Shown piece after piece: positions 1-7,894 of a DNA stretch of 64,000 nt. Source of the DNA: Variovorax sp. J2L1-78 (GTDB taxonomy: Bacteria > Pseudomonadota > Gammaproteobacteria > Burkholderiales > Burkholderiaceae_C); assembly GCF_030317205.1 (NCBI RefSeq), contig NZ_JASZYB010000003.1, forward strand, positions 835,361-899,360. Direction: 5' to 3'. Each line of letters starts with the position of its first letter. Within the stretch, counting starts at the first letter, position 1. The notes beneath the pieces were generated by a model. The model was not told the origin of the DNA. It saw only the letters and a program-made list of their open reading frames with translations, and ran no database searches. Made by a program: the position numbers and the translations under genes.

Positions 1-661
1 CCGCCGCCGTGCTCGGCGAGACGCCCAACCAGACGATCTGCGCGAGCTGCTGCGGAATCAGCGGCGCCGTACTGTCGTCCGTCGGCGTGGTGGCCCCAAC
101 GCCGCCGGTGGCGGGGTCGGCCGGCGCCGGCCTGGCGCGTCGCAAGGCGCTGGCCATGACCGCGACCTCCTGCGTCGGCAGCCCCAGTAGTTCAAACAGC
201 TTGGTAAACGATGCGGCCGCCTCAGGTATCAGCTTGCCGTTCTCCACCAGGTTCATCACGTTGAGCTTGGACTGCGCATCGACGATGCGGCCCGACAGGA
301 AAGCGTCGGGCAGGCCGTCGAGCTCGTCGGCCGAGACGTTCTTGTCGCCGGCCAGAAAGCTCGTCAGCCGAGCTTCCTCGAGCGGAACCGCCCACGGCTC
401 GCTCAGGTTGTCGGTGCCGCTGGTCGCCCGCCCGTCTTCCCGCAGGATGAGCCGCGACCAGTCGAGCGCGCCGATCAGCACCCAGGCGGCCTGCACGCGG
501 GCGCGCTCGGCCGCCTCGACCTCGGTCGCGCGCCACTGCTGCCACAACGCGCCGGCCGCGAAGGTGGCGACCAGCGTGACCGTGAGCATGGCGGCCAGCA
601 GGGCGGCGCCGGCCTGACGGGCAGAGTGCGAACGGGACGTGCAGTGCGTGCGCATGGTCAT
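1..661 (-). CDS. gspK: Type II secretion minor pseudopilin GspK, 3' end outside window
   Basis: Large minor pseudopilin that caps the type II secretion pseudopilus in the inner membrane and periplasm. Seen: an N-terminal stretch MTMRTHCTSR, then QAGAALLAAMLTVTLVA, a short hydrophobic pseudopilin helix, followed by a soluble domain with LNVMNLV and the GLP..E pattern typical of GspK. The ATG at 661 overlaps the gspJ stop (ATGA); a second in-frame ATG lies at 655. The gene is cut by the window edge after about 220 codons; GspK is usually over 300 residues. It is last in the gspG-H-I-J-K run, all on the minus strand with overlapping or touching ends, so translation is probably coupled. Confidence 0.85.
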   Translation of the reverse strand, partial: MTMRTHCTSRSHSARQAGAALLAAMLTVTLVATFAAGALWQQWRATEVEAAERARVQAAWVLIGALDWSRLILREDGRATSGTDNLSEPWAVPLEEARLTSFLAGDKNVSADELDGLPDAFLSGRIVDAQSKLNVMNLVENGKLIPEAAASFTKLFELLGLPTQEVAVMASALRRARPAPADPATGGVGATTPTDDSTAPLIPQQLAQIVWLGVSPSTAA

Positions 662-1305
662 GTCTTGGGCGCCACGGCGGTTGGCTTGACCCAGTCTCGC
701 GTCAGCACGCCGGTGAGGCCGGTGCCCGGCGGCAGGTTCAGCACCAGGCGAATGCCGTCAGGGATGGCGTTCGCCAGGCCTTCGGCATTGACCGCCGCGG
801 TCCAGACGCCGTTGCGGAAGTACGAAAGCTGCCAGCTTTCCAGCGGCATCAGCGTGAGTTCGGCGCCGCCGGCGACGGTGCCGCCGTCCTGCGCCCAGGT
901 GGCGGCGCGTTCCCAGGCCTGCTGCCAGTCGGCGCGCGTCGTCACCTCGGGCGACTGCCAGCGTCGCCACTGCGCGCCGGTGGCGGCGTCGGTGCGCAGC
1001 GTCCACGCCACCACGACCACCGCGGGCCGGGTGGGGTCGCCGCTGCGGCGGGTGATGCGCAGCACGCTGCCGTTCCAGTCGATCGGCTGCAGCTGCGCGA
1101 GCGCGATGGTCGCGTCCAGGTCGGTCGCCCACTGCGACAACGTGGTCTGCAGCGTGAGCACCGCGTCGCCGCGCGCCTGCGTGACGCTCTGCGCGCGCGT
1201 CATGCCGTCCAGCCCGCGCCAGCTCATCAGGGCGAGCAGCGCCATGGCCGCGATGGCGACCATGAGTTCGATGAGCGTGAAGCCGCGGTGGTGACGACGG
1301 CGCAT
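658..1305 (-). CDS. gspJ: Type II secretion minor pseudopilin GspJ
   Basis: Minor pseudopilin of the type II secretion tip complex (GspH-I-J-K). Starting at 1305 the protein begins MRRRHHRGFTLIELMVAIAA, a classic prepilin leader: basic residues, a Gly/Phe cleavage site and a Glu at mature position 5. About 215 residues, normal for GspJ. The reading frame stays open further upstream, but this start follows the gspI stop at 1307-1309 directly and puts the leader at the N terminus. It overlaps gspK by four bases at its 3' end. Confidence 0.9.
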   Translation of the reverse strand: MRRRHHRGFTLIELMVAIAAMALLALMSWRGLDGMTRAQSVTQARGDAVLTLQTTLSQWATDLDATIALAQLQPIDWNGSVLRITRRSGDPTRPAVVVVAWTLRTDAATGAQWRRWQSPEVTTRADWQQAWERAATWAQDGGTVAGGAELTLMPLESWQLSYFRNGVWTAAVNAEGLANAIPDGIRLVLNLPPGTGLTGVLTRDWVKPTAVAPKT

Positions 1306-1306
1306 G

Positions 1307-1669
1307 TCAGTAGCGTCCCACCACGGTCGAGACCTGGAGGATCTGCGCGTCCGCCGCATCGCGCACGCGCACGTCCACGCGACGGAAGTTGGGGTTGAGC
1401 GTCTGCGTGGTCGACACGGCCACCGTGAAGGCCACGTTGGCCTGCGTGCACACCACGGTGCCGGTTCCAACAGGCGGCATCTGGCGCGCGAGCCGCGCCT
1501 TGGTCAGCTCGTTCTCGGCGCAGAGCTGCGCCAGCATCACATCGGTCTGCCGCTGCGCATTGCGGGTGAGTGCCGACGTGGCCTGCGTGCCTGCGGCCAG
1601 CGCAATGGCGACGATCGCGAGCGCGACGAGCACCTCGATCAGCGTGAAACCGGCGGCGCGGCGCGTCAT
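1307..1669 (-). CDS. gspI: Type II secretion minor pseudopilin GspI
   Basis: Small minor pseudopilin of about 120 residues. The N terminus MTRRAAGFTLIEVLVALAIV carries the Gly/Phe cleavage site and Glu-5 needed for prepilin peptidase processing and pseudopilus assembly. The ATG at 1669 overlaps the gspH stop in an ATGA junction, which is why I reject the longer upstream reading. The C-terminal half has paired beta-strand-like segments (FRRVDVRVRD, ILQVSTVVGRY), as in known GspI proteins. Confidence 0.9.
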   Translation of the reverse strand: MTRRAAGFTLIEVLVALAIVAIALAAGTQATSALTRNAQRQTDVMLAQLCAENELTKARLARQMPPVGTGTVVCTQANVAFTVAVSTTQTLNPNFRRVDVRVRDAADAQILQVSTVVGRY

Positions 1670-2178
1670 GGGGCGACCACGGCGAAGGGGCGCAGGCCGT
1701 CGGTGGCGATGCGCAGCGTGCGCACCGGCAGGGTGTCGCTGGTCAGCAGCACCTGCTGCGGCGCGATGATCGGCTCCGGCCCCAGTTGCAGCGCCGGCAG
1801 CAACCGGCCGTCGGCGGTCGCCGGCTGGGCGCTGATGCCCTCGGCCAGCCAGTCGCTCGGCAGCGTGCCCGGCGGCAGGCCGTCGAAGACGAAGGCGCTG
1901 GGGCCCTGCGGCGTCGGCCGCCACAGCACGATGGTGCCGCTGGTGCGCGACTGCGCGCGGGCCGATTCGAGCAGGGCCGACAGCCGGTCCGCCTCGCGGT
2001 CGAGCGTCACCTGGCCGGAATCGCGCAAGGCCAGGCCGACGCCGGCCGTCGCCATGGCAATGATGGCGATCACCACCAGCAGTTCGAGCAGCGTGAACCC
2101 GGCGCGACGGCGGCGTGGCGCGGCGCCGGCGGGCCCCGACTGGCGAGTACGGCTATTGCCAGCTGCCGATGTCGGCAT
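1666..2178 (-). CDS. gspH: Type II secretion minor pseudopilin GspH
   Basis: Minor pseudopilin with leader RRRRAGFTLLELLVVIAIIA and about 170 residues, matching GspH/FimT proteins. The start is uncertain. In the frame there is no ATG, GTG or TTG between the gspG stop at 2153 and the leader, so translation must begin inside gspG, most simply at the ATG at 2178 (26-base overlap) or at 2211. This leaves about 20 extra residues before the basic leader. The long pre-leader is unusual but in keeping with coupled translation from gspG. Confidence 0.85.
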   Translation of the reverse strand: MPTSAAGNSRTRQSGPAGAAPRRRRAGFTLLELLVVIAIIAMATAGVGLALRDSGQVTLDREADRLSALLESARAQSRTSGTIVLWRPTPQGPSAFVFDGLPPGTLPSDWLAEGISAQPATADGRLLPALQLGPEPIIAPQQVLLTSDTLPVRTLRIATDGLRPFAVVAP

Positions 2179-2623
2179 TGTTGCCTTCGCCGCCGGGCTG
2201 GCCGTCGGCACCGAGCGAGAGCACGTCGATCTCGCCCTTGATACCGGGGTTCAGGTACTGGTACGGGCGGCCCCACGGGTCGTTCGGCAGCTTCTCGACG
2301 TAGGGTTTCCAGTTGGGGGCGGCCGGGCCGGTGGTCGGCCGCGCAAGCAGCGCCTGCAGGCCCTGCTCCGCCGTGGGGTAGCGTTGGTTGTCGAGCCGGT
2401 AGAGCTTCAGCGCCTGCATCAGGTTGTTGACGTCGGTCTTGGCAGCGGTGGCGCGCGCGTCGTCGGCGCGGCCGATCACGTTGGGCACGATCAGCGCGGC
2501 CAGCACGCCGATGATGACGAGCACCACCATCAGTTCGATGAGCGTGAAGCCGCGCTGCAAAGCGCGTGCGAGGGGGCGGCGGAAGGATGGCATGGGCAAG
2601 TGGTGGCTGTCGTCTGCTGACAT
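2153..2623 (-). CDS. gspG: Type II secretion major pseudopilin GspG
   Basis: Major pseudopilin, the main subunit of the type II secretion pseudopilus. From the ATG at 2623 (GAAGG upstream) the protein has a pre-leader, then the cleavage/helix motif RGFTLIELMVVLVIIGVLAA. The soluble domain has the GspG hallmarks YRLDNQRYPT, EQGLQALLA, WGRPYQYLNPG and the C-terminal calcium-loop region LGADGQPGGEGNNADIG. Length 156 residues. It is first in the minus-strand run toward gspK; the divergent gspC-like gene starts 47 bases away, so both promoters lie in that short gap. Confidence 0.93.
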   Translation of the reverse strand: MSADDSHHLPMPSFRRPLARALQRGFTLIELMVVLVIIGVLAALIVPNVIGRADDARATAAKTDVNNLMQALKLYRLDNQRYPTAEQGLQALLARPTTGPAAPNWKPYVEKLPNDPWGRPYQYLNPGIKGEIDVLSLGADGQPGGEGNNADIGSWQ

Positions 2624-2669
2624 GGTGTTGTCGCCTTCGGGGGCGTTCGCTGCATGATAATCCGGCCTC

Positions 2670-3161
2670 ATGACGCTTCCCTACGCCTCTTCGCGCTGGC
2701 CCGTGGCCACCACCACGCTGGGCCTCTGGGCCCTGGCCGCGGCGAGTGTCGTGTTCTGGGGCCTGCGGCTGGCGGCGCCGACCGATGCGATGGTGCCGCC
2801 GCCCGTGGCGCGCGCCCCGACCGCGTCCATCGACCCGGCTGCCGTCGCGCGCATGTTCGGTGTGGTCACGGCCAAGACCGAGGTCGCTGCCGCGCCCGAG
2901 GCCGCGAGCCGTTTCTCCTTGCTGGGCGTGGTGGCCGACACCGCGCAGCAAGGCGCGGCGCTGATCGCCGTCGACGGCAAGCCCGCCCGGCCTTTCCGGG
3001 TCGGCAGCATGCTGGCCGACGGCTTCGTGCTGCAGTCGGTCGGTCCGCGCAGCGCGGCGCTGGGGGGCAGCTTCGACGGCCCGACGGCGCTCATCTTGCA
3101 ACTGCCAGTGCGCCCGATGGCCATTCCGGCCGCGCCGACGCCGGTCACCGCGGGCAGCTGA
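2670..3161 (+). CDS. GspC-like type II secretion protein
   Basis: Short inner-membrane anchored protein (163 residues): one N-terminal transmembrane helix (about residues 12-33), then a Pro/Ala linker, then a compact domain (FSLLGVVADTAQQGAALIAVDGKPARPFRVG) that matches the homology region of GspC/PilP proteins, which links the inner-membrane platform to the GspD secretin. It lacks a PDZ domain, as is common for beta-proteobacterial GspC/N-type proteins. It is divergent from gspG. Whether to name it C or N is uncertain; the assignment to the secretion system rests on fold pattern and position. Confidence 0.75.
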   Translation: MTLPYASSRWPVATTTLGLWALAAASVVFWGLRLAAPTDAMVPPPVARAPTASIDPAAVARMFGVVTAKTEVAAAPEAASRFSLLGVVADTAQQGAALIAVDGKPARPFRVGSMLADGFVLQSVGPRSAALGGSFDGPTALILQLPVRPMAIPAAPTPVTAGS

Positions 3162-3175
3162 ACCGGCTCGCGGGT

Positions 3176-4756
3176 TCAGGCCTGCAGGAACAGGCGGTAG
3201 GCCGGGTTGCCGGTTTCTTCCACGTATGGATAGCCCAGCGTCTTCAGGAAGTCCTCGAACGCGCCGTGGTCGCCCGCAGGCACCTGCAACCCGACCAGGA
3301 TGCGGCCGTAGTCGGCGCCCTGGTTGCGGTAGTGGAACAGGCTGATGTTCCAGTTCGGGCGCATGAGGCTCAGGAACTTCAACAAGGCACCCGGCCGCTC
3401 CGGGAAGATGAAGCGCAGCAGGCGCTCGTCGTGCGCGAGGCCGGTGCGGCCGCCGACCATGTGGCGGATGTGTTCCTTGGCGAGCTCGTCGTGCGTCAGA
3501 TCGATGGCGCCGAAGCCGTGCGCCACGAAGGTCTGCGCGATGGTGGTCGATTCGCCGCGCATGGTCGTCGTGAGGCCGACGAAGACGTGCGCTTCCCTGG
3601 CATCGCTGATGCGGTAGTTGAATTCGGTGACGTTGCGCGACGCGCCGGGCAATTGGCCCACCAGTTCGCAGAAGCGACGGAAGCTGCCGCGTGCCTCCGG
3701 AATGGTCACGGCGAACAGCGCCTCGCGTTCCTCGCCGACTTCCGCGCGCTCGGCCACGAAGCGCAGGCGGTCGAAGTTCATGTTGGCGCCGCAGAGGATC
3801 GCCGCGTAGGTCTCGCCCTGCGTGCCGTGCGTCTCGACGTACTGCTTGATCGCGGCGACCGCCAGGGCGCCGGCCGGCTCGACGATGCTGCGCGTGTCGA
3901 TGAACACGTCCTTGATGCCGGCGCAGACCGCGTCGGTGTCGACGGTGACGAATTCGTCCACCAGGTCGCGCGCGATGCGGAAGGTTTCCTCGCCGACGAG
4001 CTTCACCGCGGTGCCGTCGGAGAACAGGCCGACGTCGGAAAGCGTCACGCGTTCGTGCGCCGCCACCGACTGCATCATCGCGTCGGAGTCGTTCATCTGC
4101 ACGCCGATCACCTTGATCTCGGGGCGCACCGCCTTGATGTAGTTCGCCACGCCTGAGATCAATCCGCCGCCGCCGATCGCGACGAACACGGCGTCGAGCC
4201 GGCCCTGGTGCTGCCGCAGGATCTCCATCGCGATGGTGCCCTGGCCGGCGATCACGTCGGGGTCGTCGAAGGGGTGGACGAAGGTCAGGCCCTGGGCCTG
4301 TTGCAGTTCCAGTGCGTGGCCGTAGGCGTCGGAGTAGCTGTCGCCGAACAGCGCGACCTCGCCGCCGAGCGCGCGTACCGCGTCGACCTTCAGTTGCGGC
4401 GTGGTCACCGGCATCACGACCACGGCACGGGTGCCGAGGGTGCGCGCGCTGAGCGCCACGCCCTGCGCATGGTTGCCCGCGGAGGCGCAGATGACGCCGT
4501 TCGCCAGCTGGGCGGGCGTGAGCTTCGCCATCTTGTTGTACGCGCCGCGCAGCTTGAAGCTGAAGACCGGTTGCTGGTCTTCGCGCTTGAGCAGCACCGT
4601 GTTGCCCAGTCGGGCGCTCAGCGCGCGCGCCGGCTCCAGGGCTGACTCGACGGCCACGTCGTAGACGCGCGCGGTCAGGATGCGCTTGAGGTAGTCGGCG
4701 GGGGTGAGTGCGGTGCTTTGCGGCCTGCCTGCAGCGTGTGTCGGAGGAGTATTCAT
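3176..4756 (-). CDS. ilvA: Biosynthetic threonine ammonia-lyase
   Basis: PLP enzyme that deaminates threonine to 2-oxobutanoate, the first committed step to isoleucine; cytoplasmic. Seen: PLP-lysine motif PVFSFKLRGAYNKM, the nucleotide-like loop SAGNHAQGVA, the glycine loop IGGGGLISGVANY, and a C-terminal regulatory part with two ACT-like repeats (GRTGLAHDERLLRFIFPERP, then NISLFHYRNQGADYGRILVGLQ). About 526 residues, so the allosteric two-ACT biosynthetic form, not the short catabolic one. The start at 4756 is chosen by family length; ATGs at 4768 and 4816 are also in frame and none has a strong ribosome site. Confidence 0.95.
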   Translation of the reverse strand: MNTPPTHAAGRPQSTALTPADYLKRILTARVYDVAVESALEPARALSARLGNTVLLKREDQQPVFSFKLRGAYNKMAKLTPAQLANGVICASAGNHAQGVALSARTLGTRAVVVMPVTTPQLKVDAVRALGGEVALFGDSYSDAYGHALELQQAQGLTFVHPFDDPDVIAGQGTIAMEILRQHQGRLDAVFVAIGGGGLISGVANYIKAVRPEIKVIGVQMNDSDAMMQSVAAHERVTLSDVGLFSDGTAVKLVGEETFRIARDLVDEFVTVDTDAVCAGIKDVFIDTRSIVEPAGALAVAAIKQYVETHGTQGETYAAILCGANMNFDRLRFVAERAEVGEEREALFAVTIPEARGSFRRFCELVGQLPGASRNVTEFNYRISDAREAHVFVGLTTTMRGESTTIAQTFVAHGFGAIDLTHDELAKEHIRHMVGGRTGLAHDERLLRFIFPERPGALLKFLSLMRPNWNISLFHYRNQGADYGRILVGLQVPAGDHGAFEDFLKTLGYPYVEETGNPAYRLFLQA

Positions 4757-5199
4757 GGTGGGAGCCATGGATAGTACCCGTGCAGACCAAATCCCCGGGA
4801 CCGGCTCGTCGTCCATTGATTCATTGTTTCGCTTTCGCGAACAGCATGATTCCTTTGCTGAGCACTCGCGACGGTCATTCGCCGTTGTAATGCTCCCCGA
4901 GTTTTCGCTTTTGTGATTGAGTCGACGACGGCCCTGAAGCGGGGCTGCTATTTGTTCGCGTGGGACGTTTGGATTTGGCAGAGCCCGCAGGGACTATTTT
5001 GGAGAACACGAACCACCCGTAGAAATTTTCGCGCTGCTGCCGTCTGCTCCCCTGTTGATGGAGAAACGGCGTTTCGAACAGGCATGCCTCCGGATACTTC
5101 ACCGATCTGCCGCCGGGACTCGAGCATCAGCGGCTAGAGCGGCGACAGCATTCTCGACCATGTCAGTCTTGTCGCTGCAATCTCGCGACGAAGGCGGCA
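4757..5199. other. Intergenic stretch between ilvA and the recombinase
   Basis: Lower-GC than the surrounding genes. I see no convincing coding frame. It must carry the ilvA promoter (leftward). A junction of older and newer DNA is plausible because the recombinase begins just after it, but I found no clean repeat here. Confidence 0.4.
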
Positions 5200-6354
5200 T
5201 TGGCATTGCTTACAGCCAATGGCATGCAGATAAATGTCATAAATGTCTTTACCAATAAGCCTGCGGCCAACGATTTCAGTTTTTTGAGGCGATCGCATTC
5301 CGCGAGCCCCATGCGCGCTGACTCGCCGACCAATTGGCAAAATCTGTTATCAATTTCTGTCGGTAAGCTCTCGGAGGACCTCCTGCTTGCCGAAGCCACG
5401 CGCGTGCAGCGTGGGGAAATTGGACGTGCGACGTGGCAGGTGATGGGCAACCGATTGCGCGCCCACATCGTTCCCTTGCTGGGTGTGATAGCCGCGACGG
5501 CGTTCACATCGTCCGATGTGCAACGTTTGATCGATCACCTTGGCGAGCAAGGCTTCACGAGTACGACTATCTCGCAATACCTCATCTTGCTGCGCAAGGT
5601 GTTGATGCATGGCGTTCAGACCGGTGTGCTGTACGAGGTGCCACCGTTTCCGAAGGTGAAGGTGCGGAGTCAGCCTCGAGGTAGCTTCAATGCGTCGGAA
5701 TACCGGCAGCTCGTGTCGACTGCGACGGCTTTGCGCGGCCTGCCGCACCCGAAGCTCGAGGAACTGGGGGCCGGGGAGCGTTTCTGGATCGCACGCGATC
5801 TGCTGACGATGCCCGAAGAACTGCCGTGGCTGATCCGATGGATGGTCAATACCTTCGTGCGGCCGAGCGACATCAAGTTCATCAAGCACAAGCACATCGA
5901 GATCGTGCGCGGCAAGCATCTCTATTTGCGTATGCGCTTGCCTGAGACCAAGCGGCACAGCCAGCCAATGGTGAGTCTGCGTCCGGCGGTGCAGGTCTAT
6001 GAGCATCTGCTTGCGCGCCGCCGCGCTCAAGGCTTGGCCGATCCCGAGGACTACCTTTTCATGCCGCAACTGAAGAACCGTGAGCACGCATTGGCGGTGC
6101 TGGGTTTCTTCTTTCAATGGACGCTTGCCGAAAGCGGATTGGGAAAAGGGCCACAGGGGCAGACGCGGACGCTCTACTGTTTGCGCCACACCGCCATCAC
6201 GTTCCGGCTGTTGTATGGGCAGGGCATCGATATGCTCACGCTGGCGCGCAATGCACGGACGAGCGTCAACATGGTTGAACGCTTCTATGCATCCGTGCTG
6301 AACGGCGAAATGAATGTGGGCCTGCTGCAAAGCAGGCGTGGCCGAGCCACCTAG
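5200..6354 (+). CDS. Stand-alone tyrosine recombinase (phage-integrase family)
   Basis: DNA-breaking-rejoining enzyme of the lambda-integrase superfamily. The N-terminal core-binding region (about residues 55-150) is followed by a catalytic domain with VRPSD (Arg I, about residue 221), LRHTAITFR (Arg II, about 329), the ARTSVNMVERFYAS segment and a probable nucleophile Tyr near 363. Length 384 from the first ATG; later ATGs at 5224 and 5311 are possible starts. No excisionase, phage gene or attachment repeat is visible next to it, and a bidirectional terminator follows. It may be a domesticated recombinase or a relic of an element; a role in the nearby porin inversion is only a speculation from position. 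Confidence 0.85.
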   Translation: MALLTANGMQINVINVFTNKPAANDFSFLRRSHSASPMRADSPTNWQNLLSISVGKLSEDLLLAEATRVQRGEIGRATWQVMGNRLRAHIVPLLGVIAATAFTSSDVQRLIDHLGEQGFTSTTISQYLILLRKVLMHGVQTGVLYEVPPFPKVKVRSQPRGSFNASEYRQLVSTATALRGLPHPKLEELGAGERFWIARDLLTMPEELPWLIRWMVNTFVRPSDIKFIKHKHIEIVRGKHLYLRMRLPETKRHSQPMVSLRPAVQVYEHLLARRRAQGLADPEDYLFMPQLKNREHALAVLGFFFQWTLAESGLGKGPQGQTRTLYCLRHTAITFRLLYGQGIDMLTLARNARTSVNMVERFYASVLNGEMNVGLLQSRRGRAT

Positions 6355-6363
6355 GCTCAGCAT

Positions 6364-6394
6364 AAAAGCCGCCCGGCTTGCGCTGGGCGGCTTT
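6364..6394. terminator. Bidirectional hairpin between recombinase and porin copy 1
   Basis: GC-rich stem AAAGCCGCCCGGC / GCTGGGCGGCTTT with a TTGC loop, A-rich on the left and T-rich on the right, placed between two convergent genes. It can end the recombinase transcript rightward and the porin transcript leftward. Confidence 0.8.
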
Positions 6395-6443
6395 GAAGCC
6401 TTGCGGCTGAGGTTGGCGAATGCCAACATCAACATAGGTTGGC

Positions 6444-7688
6444 TTAGAACGAGTGACGAATACCGAATTCGTAGCCGTTGGAGCTCTTGGCTTCGCCGCC
6501 GCCAATGAAATTAACGCTGGACGCACCCGAGGGCGAAGCTTGGGCATTGCCTTGGTTGAGGTTGGTCGCAGTCGTGACAGCCGAGCCATCCTTGTTCGAC
6601 GTGTGGGCAACCGTTGCGTACAGCGCCGTGCGCTTCGACAGGTTGTGCACATAACCCAGAGCGAACTTGGTAGCACGCGGGTCATCGCCAACGCCGTCCA
6701 GGCTAGCACGAGCTTGGCCAACGCTCGCACGAATCAGGCCCGAACCGACAGGCGCCGTAGCACCGAGCAGCCAGCCGTTTACCTTGGCATTGATGGTGCC
6801 TGCTGCGAGTTCGTTCTCGTTCTTGACTTGCGACAGTTCACCGAAGAGCTTCACGACGCCGAGGTCGTAGGAAGCACCCAGGTTAAACGTCTTGACCGTG
6901 CCCGTGAGAGCCGTGACCGCTGCGACGCCCAGAGCGGTAGGCGTAGGCGCCACTGCTGCTGCTGCTGCGCGATCCACCGCCTTGGTTTGACCATAAGCGA
7001 TTGCCACGTCGAGCGGGCCATTGGCATAGCCGAAGCGGCCACCAGCGTAACGACCTTGCTGCGAGTTGAACTGGTTCTCGGCGTGGATGTTCTCGTCGAA
7101 GCCGTACATCACTTGGCCGTAGAAACCACCGAGGTTCGGCGGCAGGAAGTAGCCGATGCTATTGCTCGAACGGGTGTAAGAGCCGTCGGCGAGACCACCA
7201 CGCGCAGCGCCGACGAGGAAGGTCGTGTTGCGATCGTGCGCTTGATTGATGATGCTCGAACCCACACCGTTGGTGCCGAACGGATCGAATACCGTGTCGT
7301 TCCAGTAGCTCGGGGTGAAGTCACGACCCAGGCGGATTTCACCGAAGCCACCCGACAGGCTCACGGTCGAACGACGGTTCCAGAAGTTGGCATTGTTGAC
7401 GGTGCCGTTGTCGTTGCCCAGGGGAGCTTCGAGCCAGAAACCAGCAGCCAGACCGCCACCGAGGTCTTCCGTGCCACGGAAGCCCAGACGGCTCGAGTTG
7501 TAACCCGAGTTCGACAGACCGTATTGCTTCTGCTTGACGCTGCCAGTGGCCGTGTTCGTCTTTGCATCAACGTAGCTCACGCCAGCGTCAACGATACCGA
7601 ACAGGGTCACCGACGACTGAGCCGAGGCAGCACCGGCGAGAGCCAGGGCAGCCAGAGCAGCTGCCCTTGCGCCTCCTCGGACACGCAA
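6444..7688 (-). CDS. Trimeric porin copy 1, missing its normal 5' end
   Basis: Outer-membrane general porin of the Burkholderiales OmpC/Omp38 family (16-stranded barrel). Seen: SSVTLFGIVDAGVSY as first strand, many Gly/aromatic alternating strands, the loop motif RLGRDFTP, and C-terminal EFGIRHSF ending in Phe for BAM recognition. The head is abnormal. No ATG exists; the only upstream start in frame is a TTG at 7688, giving a leader that starts MRVRGGARAA instead of the MKKSLV of copy 2. That TTG follows the U-tract of a terminator (7690-7720), with no room for a ribosome site. The body is intact. It is probably silent in this orientation; see copy 2 and the 255-bp inverted repeat. Confidence 0.85.
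   Translation of the reverse strand: MRVRGGARAAALAALALAGAASAQSSVTLFGIVDAGVSYVDAKTNTATGSVKQKQYGLSNSGYNSSRLGFRGTEDLGGGLAAGFWLEAPLGNDNGTVNNANFWNRRSTVSLSGGFGEIRLGRDFTPSYWNDTVFDPFGTNGVGSSIINQAHDRNTTFLVGAARGGLADGSYTRSSNSIGYFLPPNLGGFYGQVMYGFDENIHAENQFNSQQGRYAGGRFGYANGPLDVAIAYGQTKAVDRAAAAAVAPTPTALGVAAVTALTGTVKTFNLGASYDLGVVKLFGELSQVKNENELAAGTINAKVNGWLLGATAPVGSGLIRASVGQARASLDGVGDDPRATKFALGYVHNLSKRTALYATVAHTSNKDGSAVTTATNLNQGNAQASPSGASSVNFIGGGEAKSSNGYEFGIRHSF
7405..7659 (-). repeat. Left arm of a perfect 255-bp inverted repeat (porin 5' coding region)
   Basis: Compared line by line, the minus strand here is identical to 9274-9528 on the plus strand, including every synonymous position. Identity stops at once on both sides: upstream where porin 1 meets foreign leader sequence, downstream after GACAACGG where the porins diverge. 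The arms enclose 1,614 bp with osmC-like and coq7 genes. Confidence 0.9.
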
Positions 7689-7689
7689 G

Positions 7690-7720
7690 AAAAAAGCCCC
7701 GAGTCTTGCGACTCGGGGCT
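7690..7720 (-). terminator. Intrinsic terminator on the minus strand just before porin copy 1
   Basis: Minus-strand stem AGCCCCGAGTC, loop GCAA, stem GACTCGGGGCT, then six T residues. Perfect 11-bp stem. It ends a transcript coming from the promoter near 7800 only two bases before the TTG of porin copy 1. Confidence 0.85.
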
Positions 7721-7781
7721 AAATCCACCAATTGAGAGGGTGGAGGAGACAACCGGTGCGCACTCCGGAAAGTGCGCGATG
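7690..7781 (-). ncRNA. Putative small regulatory RNA with CUCCUCC motif
   Basis: A free-standing transcription unit of about 90 nt on the minus strand: a good promoter (TTGCAT, 16 bp, TATACT), a 5' hairpin GCGCACT/AGTGCGC, an unpaired pyrimidine-rich linker holding CTCCTCC (7748-7742), and a strong terminator hairpin with T-run. No open frame fits. CUCCUCC is an anti-Shine-Dalgarno sequence, known from several trans-acting bacterial sRNAs. Possible targets nearby are GGAGG in the porin 2 leader (9163-9167) and GAGGAGG just ahead of the porin 1 body (7678-7672). It could instead be only a leader with an attenuator for porin 1. Confidence 0.55.
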
Positions 7782-7787
7782 AAATAA

Positions 7788-7815
7788 AGTATATCGACTG
7801 TTTGCTGCAATGCAA
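7788..7815 (-). promoter_or_regulatory. Sigma-70-type promoter for the putative sRNA
   Basis: Minus strand: -35 TTGCAT (7815-7810), 16-bp spacer, -10 TATACT (7793-7788). Transcription would start near 7781 and run into the hairpin/terminator pair. Confidence 0.6.
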
Positions 7816-7894
7816 CAAGCGGTGATGCTTTTCCCACACAGATTGCTGCGCCATCGGCGCGCCGCACGGTTTTCTTCTTGGAGTTTGCACAGAT

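Noticed and set aside
3160..3180. Terminator between the gspC-like gene and ilvA
   Set aside because: GAACC/GGTTC can pair, but the stem is short and no T-run follows on either strand.
2070..4790. 906-codon minus-strand open frame across gspG and ilvA
   Set aside because: Arg/Pro-rich shadow typical of GC-rich DNA; the real genes in other frames carry full family motifs.
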